Origin: Bifidobacterium sp. ESL0682
Lineage (GTDB): Bacteria > Actinomycetota > Actinomycetes > Actinomycetales > Bifidobacteriaceae
Reading direction: 5' to 3'
NCBI RefSeq assembly: GCF_029392815.1
Contig: NZ_CP113942.1
Coordinates: 1,798,001-1,862,000, forward strand
Length of the DNA stretch: 64,000 bases
In this document: positions 8,485 through 18,233 of the stretch, piece by piece
How positions within the stretch are numbered: the first letter of the stretch is position 1
How the letters are laid out: each line of letters starts with the position of its first letter
Made by a program: the position numbers and the translations under genes
Notes under the pieces: generated by a model
The model's database searches: none
Told to the model about the DNA's origin: nothing
What the model saw: the letters and a program-made list of their open reading frames with translations, nothing else

Positions 8485-8586
8485 ATGTTATTTATAAATA
8501 ACATAACTACCCTATTTACCCATAAATGTTATTTATAAATAACATAAATAGCGGTTTTAGGGTATTATGTTATTTATAAATAACAC
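8485..8586. repeat. Three identical palindromes at exact 41-bp spacing
   Basis: The 18-bp palindrome TGTTATTTATAAATAACA occurs at 8486-8503, 8527-8544 and 8568-8585; the first two extend to perfect 20-mers (8485-8504, 8526-8545). Centres are 41 bp apart both times, about four helical turns, so all three face the same side of the DNA. The spacers carry TACCCTA (8508-8514) and its inverse TAGGGTA (8558-8564). The array directly precedes the ATPase gene, and the third copy reaches to 35 nt before its likely ATG. This is most simply an operator array; AT-only stems make an RNA terminator unlikely. Confidence 0.8.
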
Positions 8587-8620
8587 GGTAAAGCAAGCAG
8601 AGCATCCAGAGGTGGACGAT

Positions 8621-9937
8621 ATGACCGTTTTAAAAGTACAAAACTATATTCCACGCCCCGACCTGCTCAAGCGCCTCGAAATGTTCCGCAACACTCCGGA
8701 TATCAAAGTACTTATCGGTGTCAGAAGATGTGGAAAATCAACGGTCCTGCAGATGTTTGCGGATTTCTTACGAACCGAAAACGTTCCGAAAGCTAACCTC
8801 TTCTATCGCCGTTTCGATAGTTTCGACACCCCAATCGATTACGACGTGATAACGCTCTACAACGAACTCCAAACAGCGATGGACAAAGCCGACAACAATT
8901 ACCCGATGACGGTGATGCTCGACGAAATTCAAGATATCGATGGCTGGGAAAAAATAGTTCGGCGCCTGCATACGCGGGAAAACACCGACGTGTATATCAC
9001 CGGTTCGAACGCCAACCTGCTTTCCAGCGATCTGGCCACATATCTGACAGGACGGTACGTAGAAATTCCCGTTTACCCCCTTTCTTTCAAGGAATATTGC
9101 GTATTCTCCAAAGCTGAAAACAAACATCACACATCCAGCAAAACAGCAAAGAAAACTGCCACGGATCCCGAAACCGCCCTTTCACGAAATGTCTCAACCG
9201 ATCAGCAGTTCAACGAATTCTTACGTTTCGGTGGGATGCCAGGACTTTTCGCCTTGAGGGCAAGAAACACGACGACTGTCGGCACGGAACTTCAATCCAT
9301 CTATGATTCGATAGTTTTCAAGGATGTCGCGCAACACAATAACATACGTAATCTGGGAGTGCTTGAAAAAGTCAGCCGCTTTCTTTTCGCTACTTCTGGT
9401 TCACTGTTCTCGACTAGAAAAGTGGTCAATACTCTCAAAAGCGCAGGCGAGAGCATCAGTACTACCTCTTTGAATAGCTACGTCGATGGTCTCGAAAAGG
9501 CTTTCCTCGTTTACCGAGCCGAACAAACGAACATACAGGGCAAATCCATGCTACGGCCAATGAGCAAGTTCTACCCTGTTGACGTCGGGTTCAGAAATCT
9601 GGCCACCGATTTCTCGCAACGTGATCTGGGTGCGCGGTTGGAATGCGTGGTGTACATGGAATTGCGTCGACGAGGTTACAACGTGGCCATCGGCACTGAC
9701 GACGATACTGAAATCGACTTCATCGCCACCAAAAACGATCTCGTCAAATCCGAAAAACTCTATATCCAAGTCACCGCAAGCATGTTGGAAGAGACGACAA
9801 GTCAGCGCGAACTCGCACCGCTGCTCAATCTGACGGATGCTTTCCCGAGAATCGTCATTACGCTGGATTCCTATTCTTCCGGTATGACTCCCGAAGGCAT
9901 CAACATCGTCAATGCAGTAGATTGGCTGCTGCAATAA
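8621..9937 (+). CDS. AAA-type ATPase with DUF4143 C-terminal domain
   Basis: The ATG at 8621, behind AGAGGTGG, gives 438 residues; an in-frame ATG at 8567 lies inside the third upstream palindrome and is a less likely start. The N-terminal AAA_14 domain shows Walker A IGVRRCGKST, Walker B VMLDEIQDIDGWE and sensor YITGSNANLLSSD. The C-terminal half has DUF4143 features, ending with a PD-(D/E)xK-like stretch, EIDFIATKND. Such proteins are common in gut anaerobes and have no firm biochemical role. No partner gene is nearby. Its control by the triple palindrome is inferred. Codon use is more A/T-rich than in the flanking trmD and rsmD genes, which hints at transfer. Confidence 0.88.
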   Translation: MTVLKVQNYIPRPDLLKRLEMFRNTPDIKVLIGVRRCGKSTVLQMFADFLRTENVPKANLFYRRFDSFDTPIDYDVITLYNELQTAMDKADNNYPMTVMLDEIQDIDGWEKIVRRLHTRENTDVYITGSNANLLSSDLATYLTGRYVEIPVYPLSFKEYCVFSKAENKHHTSSKTAKKTATDPETALSRNVSTDQQFNEFLRFGGMPGLFALRARNTTTVGTELQSIYDSIVFKDVAQHNNIRNLGVLEKVSRFLFATSGSLFSTRKVVNTLKSAGESISTTSLNSYVDGLEKAFLVYRAEQTNIQGKSMLRPMSKFYPVDVGFRNLATDFSQRDLGARLECVVYMELRRRGYNVAIGTDDDTEIDFIATKNDLVKSEKLYIQVTASMLEETTSQRELAPLLNLTDAFPRIVITLDSYSSGMTPEGINIVNAVDWLLQ

Positions 9938-10055
9938 TAAGAAAAGCCGCGGGTACAAACACACAGCAAACAGCAAGATCATAATCGATAACCAGTGCTG
10001 AGTACTTGCTATCGCCACATCGCCGTTTACTTATTATTGCTTTTGCCCAAGTCGG

Positions 10056-10640
10056 CTACTCATGGTCGATGTAGTAGACCTCGGTTTCGCCGTAGTGGCG
10101 CTGATCGCTAACTTGCCAGCCTTCGGGCATCGTCAGCGCGTCGGAACGGGTCGAACGCTCAAATAGTATTACCGTTTGTTCATTTGCGGCAGGCGATACA
10201 GCCAAATCAGCGATGAGTTGGTTGCACTCTTCGGTGGTGAGTGCATAAGGCGGATCGGCGAAAATCACGTCGAAGGCAGGGCCATCATAGCCGGAGGCGA
10301 TGCGTTCGGCGCGCTTGCGCATCACGCGGGCTTTCATCGTGCGAGAATCCCACGCACGGTTGCGTTTGAGATTACTCAATTCCTTATCAATCAGGGCAGC
10401 TGCAGGCCCAGCTAACTCAACGGCAACCAGCTCATCCGCACCACGCGAAAGTGCCTCGATGCCCAGCGCCCCGGTTCCGGCGAACAGGTCAAGCACTCGG
10501 GCGCCATCGAGCACTCCCCATGCCTCAAGCTTCGAGAAAATAGCCTCTTTCGTCCGGTCGGTAGTCGGCCGCGTACCCGGCTTGGCTTTCGCCAGCTCAA
10601 ATCCCTTGAATCGTCCCGCAATTACACGCATATTCGCCAT
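10056..10640 (-). CDS. rsmD: 16S rRNA (guanine966-N2)-methyltransferase RsmD
   Basis: The 194-residue Rossmann methyltransferase has the SAM-binding motif VLDLFAGTGALGIEALSRGA and the catalytic DPPY in FDVIFADPPYAL, both diagnostic for RsmD, which methylates G966 of 16S rRNA on assembled 30S subunits. GRFKGFELAKAKPGTRPTTD at the N-terminus is the usual substrate-binding opening. Start choice is uncertain: the ATG at 10640 or the ATG three codons later (10631), neither with a strong ribosome-binding site. It lies downstream of recG on the same strand; a recG-rsmD-coaD order is typical of actinobacteria, but coaD is not seen here. Confidence 0.94.
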   Translation of the reverse strand: MANMRVIAGRFKGFELAKAKPGTRPTTDRTKEAIFSKLEAWGVLDGARVLDLFAGTGALGIEALSRGADELVAVELAGPAAALIDKELSNLKRNRAWDSRTMKARVMRKRAERIASGYDGPAFDVIFADPPYALTTEECNQLIADLAVSPAANEQTVILFERSTRSDALTMPEGWQVSDQRHYGETEVYYIDHE

Positions 10641-10738
10641 CGTAGCGTCTGGCCGAAACCGATAAATCTATCGAAAGCTCCATCGGACTGCCGGATGGCA
10701 ACAAGCGACAGATAACACAGATCCTTTTCCGTGATGAA

Positions 10739-13343
10739 TCAGTTGCTCAGGATTTCCGATTCACCACCTCGCGTGAAGTCAAGGACAGCACCGGCAAGCT
10801 GAGTTTCATCGGCCAGCGTCGGGTCTTGCTTGAGCAGCGCTTCGGCCTGCTCGCGCGCATCGGCGATAATCTTGGCATCCTTAACCACGCGCAGGAGCTT
10901 CAAGCCGGATTTGCCGCCGGACTGGGCATCACCCAACACGTCACCGGCACCGCGCAACTCGAGATCGGCCTGAGCGATTTCAGCGCCGTCAAGCGACCCT
11001 TCGATGACCTTCAGTCGCTGTTCGGCGATGCTGCCAGGTTCGGCACGGGAGACGAGGAACGCCCAGGAATCGGTGCCGCCACGGCCGACGCGACCGCGCA
11101 GCTGATGCAACTGGGAAAGGCCATAACGGTCGGCATCAAAAATGGTGATGCAACTGGCCTGCGGCACATCCACACCCACTTCGATGACGGTCGTCGCCAC
11201 CAGAATCGGCGTTTCACCGGACTCGAAATCAGCCATTACCTGCCGTTTGGTCTCGTCATCATCTCGTCCAGTCAGAGTCGCGAATTTGATGCCTGCGAAC
11301 TGCGGAAGGGACGAGAGACGCTGCGCAATTTCATCAACGGCATGCAGCGGTGGCTTCGGCTCGCGGGGCGTGCCATCGTCATTCTCGTCGCCGTAATCGT
11401 CGACTTCCACGAAGCCGCTTTCGATATCGTCGCTACCCGCACCAGAAATCGAAGACTTTCCTCGACTGCGACCACCGGAACTGGCACCTGCCGAAGCTCC
11501 TGCGCTCGCCTTGCCGCCTGCCGCGGCCAAAACTTCTGCATCGGCTTCATCCGCGTCGATGCGCGGGCAGACCACATAGGCCCGCTCCCCGCATCGATGC
11601 GTCGACGAATATGGACGAACATCTGACCCATCGTATTGCCATCGGCTTCAGGCACGATGAACGTGCGAATCGGCTTGCGGCCGCCAGGCAACTCGGTGAG
11701 CCACGAGATGTCGAGATCGCCGAACCATGTCATCGCCGCGGTGCGCGGAATCGGCGTCGCGGTCATGACCAGCAGGTGAGGCGTCTTGTCGCCTTTCGAA
11801 CGCAGAATCTCGCGCTGTTCAACGCCGAAACGATGCTGTTCGTCGATGACCACCAAGGCCAGATTCGGCGCTTGGAACATCTTGGAAAACGCGGCATGAG
11901 TGGCGATGATGATGCCAGGTTCACCGCTGGCCGCCGTGGCGAGCGCCCTGCGCCGCGCCGCCAGTTTCATACCTCCGGTCAACAGTGTCACAGGAATGGT
12001 CGGTTCATGTTCAACTTTGCCGGCAATCTTGCCGACCATGCCACTGATAGTCTCGAAATGCTGCTCGGCAAGCACCTGCGTCGGCGCCACCAGCACGGCC
12101 TGGTAACCCGCACCGACGGCCTGCAGCATAGCCGCAAGCGCCACTACAGTCTTGCCTGAGCCTACTTCGCCCTGCAACAGCCGCTGCATCGGTAGCTTCG
12201 GCCCATATCCTCACAAATGGTGTCAATAACGTCCTGCTGACCTTTGGTGAGCACAAACGGCAACGAGTCGACGAACCGTTCCCGCAGCTCGGAATCCTTG
12301 CATTCAACCGTCTCGGCCTTGCGGGAATGCTCACGTTCCTGCAACACGGAAATCTGGGAAACGAACGCTTCCTCATAACGTAAGGTGTCCAGTGCGCTGT
12401 GGAATGCCTTGGTGGATTGCGGGTCATGGATGGCGGCGAACGCATCGGCTCGGTGCATAAGGTGCTTAGCTTCGATCACGTTCTGTGGCAACACGTCGGG
12501 GATTGCAGCACGCAAGGCCAGAGTATCCGTTTCGCCATTGTTATTGCCGCTTTTTAGCTCCGCTTCCCCGCTCGTTCGCAACGCATCGAGCATCGCAACG
12601 ATGGATTCGTGGATATGCTCGGTGGAAATACGCGACGTAGCATGGTAGACCGGACGCGGGCGGCAGACATGCTGCAACGCTTCGTAGGAGGTTGACGCAT
12701 CAAATCTCAGTGCATTGGCCTGAACCGGCTGTGAGTTCGCAGCGGAAGCACCAACACTGGCAGAGACACCATTTGCCGACGCCAATTGCACATTGACCTG
12801 ACTGGAAGCATCATCGAAAGAAAGTTCGCCAGCACTGGCGGAACCTGACGCTACTGCAGGATCGACGAATACGTTCGCACCTTCCAGCATCACTGTGAGC
12901 ACTTCTGGATGGGTGAATTGCAACTGGCCATTGAACTCCGTGGGAGTGCCTGAAAGAACGACCTCGGCGCCAGAATGCAGGCGACCACTCATCCAGTCCA
13001 TATACTGCTTTTTATGCGAGAAAAAGACGAGTCTACAACTCGAGGCCGGAACCTGGCGGCTCGCGGCAAACGCGGTGTCATCGACAACAGCTTCCAGCCG
13101 GAAACCGCGCCGGCCGCCCATCGGAATGACGCGCATGAAACGCACCACTGCGGCGAACGCCATCGGCATGCCGACCTTCGCCTCACGAATCGCGCGCAAG
13201 GGCACGGGCTCGGTGACGCGGAACGGATAGTAGGTCAGGGCGTCGCCGACCGTCACCATGCCAAGCCCTTTCAACGCGCTGACCCGCCGCTTGTTGGCGA
13301 TTAGCGCGGAAATCGGGGTGGTCAAAGTGACGGTATTGCTCAT
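10739..13343 (-). pseudogene. recG: ATP-dependent DNA helicase RecG, frame broken twice
   Basis: Three frames make one RecG. The first (13343 to about 12204) holds the wedge domain, ending TKGQQDVIDTICEDMG. The second has the helicase motifs MQRLLQGEVGSGKTV (Walker A), VVIDEQHRFG (DEQH) and TATPIPRT. The third has VVCPRIDADEAD, TTVIEVGVDVPQA, LHQLRGRVGRG and ELRGAGDVLG. Adding one C in the run at 12202-12204 and one G in the run at 11587-11590 restores a continuous protein, so both breaks look like homopolymer deletions. RecG remodels stalled forks and Holliday junctions. Two low-complexity Ala/Ser/Gly insertions (in the wedge half and in the second RecA lobe) make it longer than E. coli RecG. 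Confidence 0.9.
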
Positions 13344-13513
13344 ACTTCTATTCTATTGAAGGCCGCCGAACGGTTGGAAATCATAGGCATATCCAACCTT
13401 GCATGTGACGACGCTGATGCATGAAGACCAGCGCTAGATGAGCGCTATATAAAGGACCAATCACACAAGTTCATTCGTACCTTAAAATGATGAAATCACT
13501 CTTTTAATACAAA

Positions 13514-13600
13514 AATTCCGTATAAATCAACAAATATATTGCCTTGAAACGGCTGTATTCAGCCAATTGGCAAAACCTATTTGTTGACTTATGCGGAATT
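13514..13600. repeat. 87-bp nested inverted repeat (cruciform-like)
   Basis: The 312-bp gap between recG and the MFS gene holds two 23-nt arms (13514-13536 and 13578-13600) that are inverted with two mismatches, which become G-U pairs in a minus-strand transcript. Inside are a second pair, TTGCC/GGCAA, and a third, GGCTG-tatt-CAGCC, so the whole folds into one long interrupted hairpin. It begins 56 bp after the MFS stop on the minus strand. It has no T-tract and is far larger than a terminator; a small palindromic element or MITE-like remnant is possible. The rest of the gap shows nothing recognisable. Confidence 0.65.
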
Positions 13601-13655
13601 GATCAGTTGAAGCCGTTTACCTAACGACTTTCCAACTGCTATTCACAGACACTCA

Positions 13656-15182
13656 TCAGCGCTTGGAAGCATCGTCCGTCGAAGTCTGCTTCGAGAGACC
13701 GAAGGAGACGATGAAGGCGATGATGGCAAGAGCCAGCGCGAAGGTGAAGCCCCAGCGCGAGCCAGTGACGAAGGCCATGGCCTTGCCGCCGGAATGGGAG
13801 GAAGCTTCGCCTGCACCAAGCAGAATCGTGGCGACCGCGGTGATGACCGCGCCGACGACCTGCTGCATGGTGTTGAGGATAGTGGAGCCATCGGTCGAAA
13901 GCTGCTGCGGCAGGGAGGCAAGAGCCGAGGACTGAGCCGGGCTCATGGCCATCGGGACGCCAATCATCAGGATGACGTGCGCGCAGATGATGTAGGCGAT
14001 GGAGGACGACGGGCTCGCCAGCATCAGCAGAATCACACCGATCATGGAAAGCACCAAGCCACCACGGACCAGCCACTTCGCGCCGACGATGTCGTAGAGA
14101 CGACCGGAGAACATGGAGACCAGCGCGTTGACCACGCCGCCGGGCAGCATCACCAGGCCGGTGAGCGCGACCTTCACGCCCAAGCCGTTCTGCAGTTCCT
14201 GAGGCATGAGATACATAGTGGCCAGCGTGATGCCGAAGTTCATCATCACGATGAGCGCACCGACGGTGAACTGACGGATGCCCAGCGCATGCAGGTCGAT
14301 GACCGGGTTGTTCATGTGCAGCTGACGATAGCTGTAGCAGGCGATGGCGAGGATGCCGATGACGAGAATGGCGATGACCGGCAGTGAGAAACCGAAATCG
14401 CTGATGAGGCTGACGCCGAGCACGAAGCCACCGAAACCGAGAATCGAGGTGATGCAGGACAGCAGGTCGATATGCGGCTTGGTGAGCTTATAGGCGTTGA
14501 CCATCCAGATCGCGGCGCAAACGAATGCGACCAGCGCGACAGCGGCAAAGAAGAAGAAAATCGCACGCCAGGAGAACGCGCCAATGAGCGCGCCGGCGAG
14601 GGTCGGGCCGATGGCCGGAGCGAACATCACGACGAGGCCGGCAGTGCCCATGGCAGCGCCGATCTTGTTGAGCGGGAAGACCTCGAGAATGACCGAGAAC
14701 ATCATCGGCAAAGCCAAACCGGTCGAGATGCCCTGAATCATACGACCAGCGAGCAGGATAGCGAACGAATTGCCCGGTGCGAAGCCGGAAATCAGCGAGC
14801 CGATGAAGAACATGGACAGCGCAAACAGCAGCAATGGCTTGGACGGAATCCACTTCAACAGCAGACTGGTGAACGGCAGCACGATGCCGATGACGAGCAT
14901 ATAGCCCACCACCATCCACTGTGCGGTACCGGAGCCGATGTGGAAGCTCGTCATCAGGTCGGGCAGCGCGATGTTCATGGCTGTTTCGCTGAGCATTCCC
15001 AAGAAGGCACCGAGATAAAGACCCAGCATCGTGAGGTTCGGATGTTTAACATCCACACGCGCTTTCAACGCCCCATGCCCTGCTGGCGCGGCGTTCTGTT
15101 GTTGCGATTGAGGTTTCGCCCCCTCAGCTTCTTTTAAGTTCCCGTTTTCGGGCGCAGTTGACTGTGACATGGCAGATCCCAT
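13656..15182 (-). CDS. MFS multidrug exporter, DHA2 (14-TM) family
   Basis: The product is about 508 residues. A polar, Gln/Ala-rich cytoplasmic N-terminus of about 45 residues precedes roughly 14 hydrophobic segments. LGAFLGMLSETAMNIALPDLM (helix 1, with the D-rich motif of DHA2 exporters) and the motif C-like GLVVMFAPAIGPTLAGALIG (helix 5) identify a proton-driven drug efflux pump of the LmrB/EmrB type. I chose the ATG at 15182 because GGAGAAG lies 9 nt before it; the ATG at 15197 is an alternative. The gene is monocistronic by context and has its own leader; a TetR gene (16541) lies beyond rpmB but is not adjacent. Confidence 0.9.
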   Translation of the reverse strand: MGSAMSQSTAPENGNLKEAEGAKPQSQQQNAAPAGHGALKARVDVKHPNLTMLGLYLGAFLGMLSETAMNIALPDLMTSFHIGSGTAQWMVVGYMLVIGIVLPFTSLLLKWIPSKPLLLFALSMFFIGSLISGFAPGNSFAILLAGRMIQGISTGLALPMMFSVILEVFPLNKIGAAMGTAGLVVMFAPAIGPTLAGALIGAFSWRAIFFFFAAVALVAFVCAAIWMVNAYKLTKPHIDLLSCITSILGFGGFVLGVSLISDFGFSLPVIAILVIGILAIACYSYRQLHMNNPVIDLHALGIRQFTVGALIVMMNFGITLATMYLMPQELQNGLGVKVALTGLVMLPGGVVNALVSMFSGRLYDIVGAKWLVRGGLVLSMIGVILLMLASPSSSIAYIICAHVILMIGVPMAMSPAQSSALASLPQQLSTDGSTILNTMQQVVGAVITAVATILLGAGEASSHSGGKAMAFVTGSRWGFTFALALAIIAFIVSFGLSKQTSTDDASKR

Positions 15183-15197
15183 GTGTTTCTTCTCCAT

Positions 15198-15499
15198 TTC
15201 ATTCCCACGTCTTATCGCCGTTCACGGTTGCGCAGGACATTCGTGTATCGCGCGTTCAGGCGCATTCCTTTATATATGTAAGGGTGACGCGGGAAGGCGT
15301 CCACTTTTCTAAAACAGGAACCCCTCAATTCCCAAAGCGAAATCTCATTATTAGCAGTTCACTGGACAACAAGTATTGCACCGTTGGATATTTACACCGC
15401 AAAGCACGGGCCGAAATACAGTATCCGAGATTGGCCTCGTCTTGCGAGAGTAAGCGTTCACCCATATAGCGTCCCACAGAAAATCCACTGTACGGGCAT
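15198..15499 (-). other. Upstream region of the MFS exporter, no gene
   Basis: No reading frame is convincing. On the minus strand a TATATA -10-like element with AAGG following lies near 15270-15280, suitable for a promoter about 90 nt before the MFS start. The left end of the region is bounded by the rpmB terminator. Nothing else was recognised. Confidence 0.3.
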
Positions 15500-15537
15500 G
15501 GAAAAACCTCCGACATCAAATGATGTTCGGAGGTTTG
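15500..15537 (-). terminator. rpmB: Rho-independent terminator of rpmB
   Basis: AAACCTCCG-ACATCA and TGATGT-(T)-CGGAGGTTT form a 15-bp stem with one bulged base and a two-base loop. On the minus strand it ends in TTTTTCC, about 25 nt after the rpmB stop. Confidence 0.85.
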
Positions 15538-15562
15538 AAAATTGCTATTCGCTACTTGCGAT

Positions 15563-15757
15563 TCACGCAACCACGCGCTGAACCTTGCCAGCCTTGAGGC
15601 ACTTGGCGCACACACGAACGCGAACGTTCTGTCCGTCGATAGTGGTGCGAACCGGCTGAAGGTTCGGGCTGAAGGTGCGCTTATTGCGGATATGTGAATG
15701 CGAAACGCTGTAACCGGTCTGCGGTCCCTTGCCGCACACTGCGCAACGAGCTGCCAT
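15563..15757 (-). CDS. rpmB: 50S ribosomal protein L28
   Basis: This encodes 64 residues with the L28 landmarks [31 protein letters not shown] and [12 protein letters not shown]. Two CxxC pairs (CAVC near residue 5 and CAKC near residue 50) mark the zinc-binding, C+ form. AGGGAG lies 6 nt before the ATG. The gene stands alone with its own promoter (15844-15872) and terminator (15500-15537). L28 helps form the E-site region of the 50S subunit. Confidence 0.97.
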   Translation of the reverse strand: MAARCAVCGKGPQTGYSVSHSHIRNKRTFSPNLQPVRTTIDGQNVRVRVCAKCLKAGKVQRVVA

Positions 15758-15843
15758 AATGGACTCCCTAAACTATTTTGACTTGCAAGTCTTGATGCCG
15801 TCATCCTGCGTTTGGGCGCACAACAGCGACACACAACTTATCA

Positions 15844-15872
15844 AGTATACAACCAGTGACGACCAAGGGCAA
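15844..15872 (-). promoter_or_regulatory. rpmB: Candidate rpmB promoter
   Basis: On the minus strand TTGCCC (15867-15872), a 17-nt spacer and TATACT (15844-15849) lie about 90 nt upstream of the rpmB ATG. This is consensus spacing; it is a sequence prediction only. Confidence 0.5.
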
Positions 15873-16540
15873 GATAGTGCGATCTCAGCCGCATCTCTTG
15901 TCACAGGAATATGCCCGCCTTCACAGCCATACTCACCTACCGGAGCTAACCGACTCAGCTTGCTGCCGTTCAGCACAAGCTCACGATACGATAGGAACCG
16001 CAGCAACGCTCACAGCCCGGAGTGACAACATCCAAATCTGCTCGTTGTCTCGGTCACTGCCCTCCTGCCCCCACCCAAAAGAGACAAGCGCGTTTGACCC
16101 GAAAGAATCACCGATGCAGTCAACGCCTTTTGCCCTTCTTCAACGGCGTAACTAGACATTGTTAACACTTAATGTTCGATACCCTTGCTATGCTTGTAAT
16201 GCAATAACTCAAACCCACCAACGATTAGGCGGCAAACTCTTGTATCCATACCGATAATTTATCTTTCCCAGCATTCCATACCAACTTAAAATCAGCGTTC
16301 GAAAAATATGTGATTTTCGTCACGTTTCAGTTTATAATATAAGAATGAATTGCGTAAAGAGGACTACACTAGCATGCGGTTTAGCTGATTTAATGCGCAC
16401 CGTTGTGGTCATCCCATTAAATTTTCGTGTTTTCTCTACGCGATATTCGAATTTTGGTGCCAATAAGCGGCCACTATCCTCTAGAATCAGTACAGAAATT
16501 CTTCACAACGGAATTTCTTCAATTATCAGGAGGCATCACA
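15873..16540. other. Long intergenic region between rpmB and the TetR gene
   Basis: About 670 bp hold no frame with coding character. TATAAT at 16333-16338 could be a -10 for the TetR gene, without a clear -35. A weak TGTTAAC/GTTAACA-like symmetry lies near 16155-16165. No RNA gene, terminator or repeat family was recognised. Base composition becomes A/T-rich toward 16230-16530, as is usual for a regulatory region. Confidence 0.3.
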
Positions 16541-17335
16541 ATGTCTAGACCCCGACAAGACTCCAATCAGTTGCCGGCTACGACACGCATGGAAAATGCG
16601 TTCTGGAAGTTGCTTGAGGAACGAGATTATCCCAAAATCACCGTCACCGATATCGTGGACATCGCCGGTGTCAACCGTAACTCTTTCTACTACCATTACT
16701 GTAAGCTCAACAATCTGGCCGAAGCCGCGATTCAGCATGCCGTCGAAGGTGCTAGCAGGTGCTTGCCTGAATTCACCGTTGATCCGGCGAAAGCCTGGAA
16801 CGGCATCGTCATGCAGCTGATCGGCGTACCGGCGAACCGTCTCTATATCGACCGTATGTCGCTGACAGTCAGCGAACATAGCTCGCCGTTCCTGATCTTC
16901 ACCGTTCATGACGCCATTCGCGACGCCTTTATTACTTGGCAGCACCTCGACCGCAATATGACCATGAATCAGCAGGTCCTTTTGGAGTTCTCTGTGGGCG
17001 GTCTTCTGGCGATTTTGGGTATGTGGCCAAAGCTTTCAAGGGAAACCACGGTCGAACAGTGGAGCAATCTCGACGCTGCCCTGGTGGCCCGTACGCTCTA
17101 CATGGCTGTTTCCGACGAAAGCATGCCTGGCTTCTGGGTGCAGATGTTCCGTAGCGCTCTTAAGAAGGGCGACAGCTCGTTGCTCAAGAGCATCGCCACA
17201 GCCGAAAGCACCGATCAGGACTTCAAGCATGAGATCGATGCCCTGATTGACGACCTTCACAACATGCAGCACCAGCATGTTGACGGATTCACTGGTCATC
17301 CTCAGCTCATGGGAGATATCAGCCACTCGGCTTGA
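16541..17335 (+). CDS. TetR/AcrR-family transcriptional regulator
   Basis: The product has 264 residues. The ATG at 16541, with AGGAGG 7 nt upstream, is clearly preferred over an in-frame ATG at 16427. The N-terminal helix-turn-helix reads ITVTDIVDIAGVNRNSFYYHY (residues about 33-53), the standard TetR recognition region, with LEERDY before it. The ligand-binding C-terminal domain has no recognisable signature. It is followed 54 bp later by mscS on the same strand, which may be co-transcribed. Its target is unknown; the divergent MFS pump is two genes away and is only a guess. Confidence 0.88.
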   Translation: MSRPRQDSNQLPATTRMENAFWKLLEERDYPKITVTDIVDIAGVNRNSFYYHYCKLNNLAEAAIQHAVEGASRCLPEFTVDPAKAWNGIVMQLIGVPANRLYIDRMSLTVSEHSSPFLIFTVHDAIRDAFITWQHLDRNMTMNQQVLLEFSVGGLLAILGMWPKLSRETTVEQWSNLDAALVARTLYMAVSDESMPGFWVQMFRSALKKGDSSLLKSIATAESTDQDFKHEIDALIDDLHNMQHQHVDGFTGHPQLMGDISHSA

Positions 17336-17389
17336 TTTCTGATTCAGCCGGTCCAACGGGCAGAGCTAACGGGGGTAAGCTAAAGCCTT

Positions 17390-18142
17390 ATGGAAATATT
17401 GTTGGACTGGCTTAAGGCGCATGACAGTCGTATCATCTTTCTGGTTGTCGTACTGGCCGCTGCTTTTGTGGGGACAAAGGCAGTTTCTCGCGGCCTTAAA
17501 AAACTTTTACACCATTCCGGCATTCCGAACGCCTCGATTTTCATCAACCTCTCGCTGGTGGCGATTTGGACGATAGCCGTAGCCATGGTGCTTCAGCCGG
17601 TTTTCGGCATCAATCCGACCACCATCGTCACCGCTCTCGGCGTCGGAGGCGTGGCCATCTCGCTGGGTCTCAAAGACACCATCGCCAATGTCATCTCCGG
17701 TTTCGGGCTGATGCTTGGCCATGTCATCCATCCCGGTGACCATGTCAGCATCCAGGGCATCACCGGCACTGTCGAAGACATCACCTGGCGGCAGACGGTG
17801 GTGCGTGAACGCAACGGCAACCAGCTCATCATTCCTAATTCTGTGCTCAACACTTCTGCACTCGAACGGCTCACTCGCGAAGGCGAAGCCTGCGTCAAGG
17901 TCTCATTCACTGTGAAACCTGGTACCGATCTGAAAATGGCAGCGAAACGCATCACCTCGGTGCTCAAAGAATCCACGGCCAATTTCACCGACCGCAGGAA
18001 CCCGCCGCAAATCAATTTCACCGGATTCTCAGCCGACGGTGTGCAGGGCGACGCGCTGCTCTTCGCCAATTCCGGCATCGATCAGGCGCGCGTACGCGAT
18101 TGCGCGGTGCGAACGCTGGCGAAAGAAGATTTCATTCTCTAA
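17390..18142 (+). CDS. Small-conductance mechanosensitive channel, MscS family
   Basis: This 250-residue membrane protein has two N-terminal hydrophobic segments (IIFLVVVLAAAFVGTKAV; LSLVAIWTIAVAMVL), then the conserved pore helix region ALGVGGVAISLGLKDTIANVISG and the beta-domain VHPGDHV-like stretch (IHPGDHVSIQGITGTVEDI), followed by RNGNQLIIPNSVL. These are the MscS pore and upper beta-domain signatures. It is a compact, three-helix-type channel that would release solutes on hypo-osmotic shock. A GGGGG-containing ribosome-binding site is slightly far from the ATG. It follows a TetR gene and converges on the CPBP protease gene. Confidence 0.92.
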   Translation: MEILLDWLKAHDSRIIFLVVVLAAAFVGTKAVSRGLKKLLHHSGIPNASIFINLSLVAIWTIAVAMVLQPVFGINPTTIVTALGVGGVAISLGLKDTIANVISGFGLMLGHVIHPGDHVSIQGITGTVEDITWRQTVVRERNGNQLIIPNSVLNTSALERLTREGEACVKVSFTVKPGTDLKMAAKRITSVLKESTANFTDRRNPPQINFTGFSADGVQGDALLFANSGIDQARVRDCAVRTLAKEDFIL

Positions 18143-18233
18143 ATATGGCGATTCACAAGCCGCTGAAAATCCGACGAATACCTCGTCGACAATCAGCAAT
18201 CAACAACGGCCCGCACCCAGATTCAGGCACTGA

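Noticed and set aside
8485-8586. Possible CRISPR or rho-independent terminator
   Set aside because: Repeats are perfect AT palindromes with 21-nt spacers in only three copies; AT-only stems are weak in RNA.
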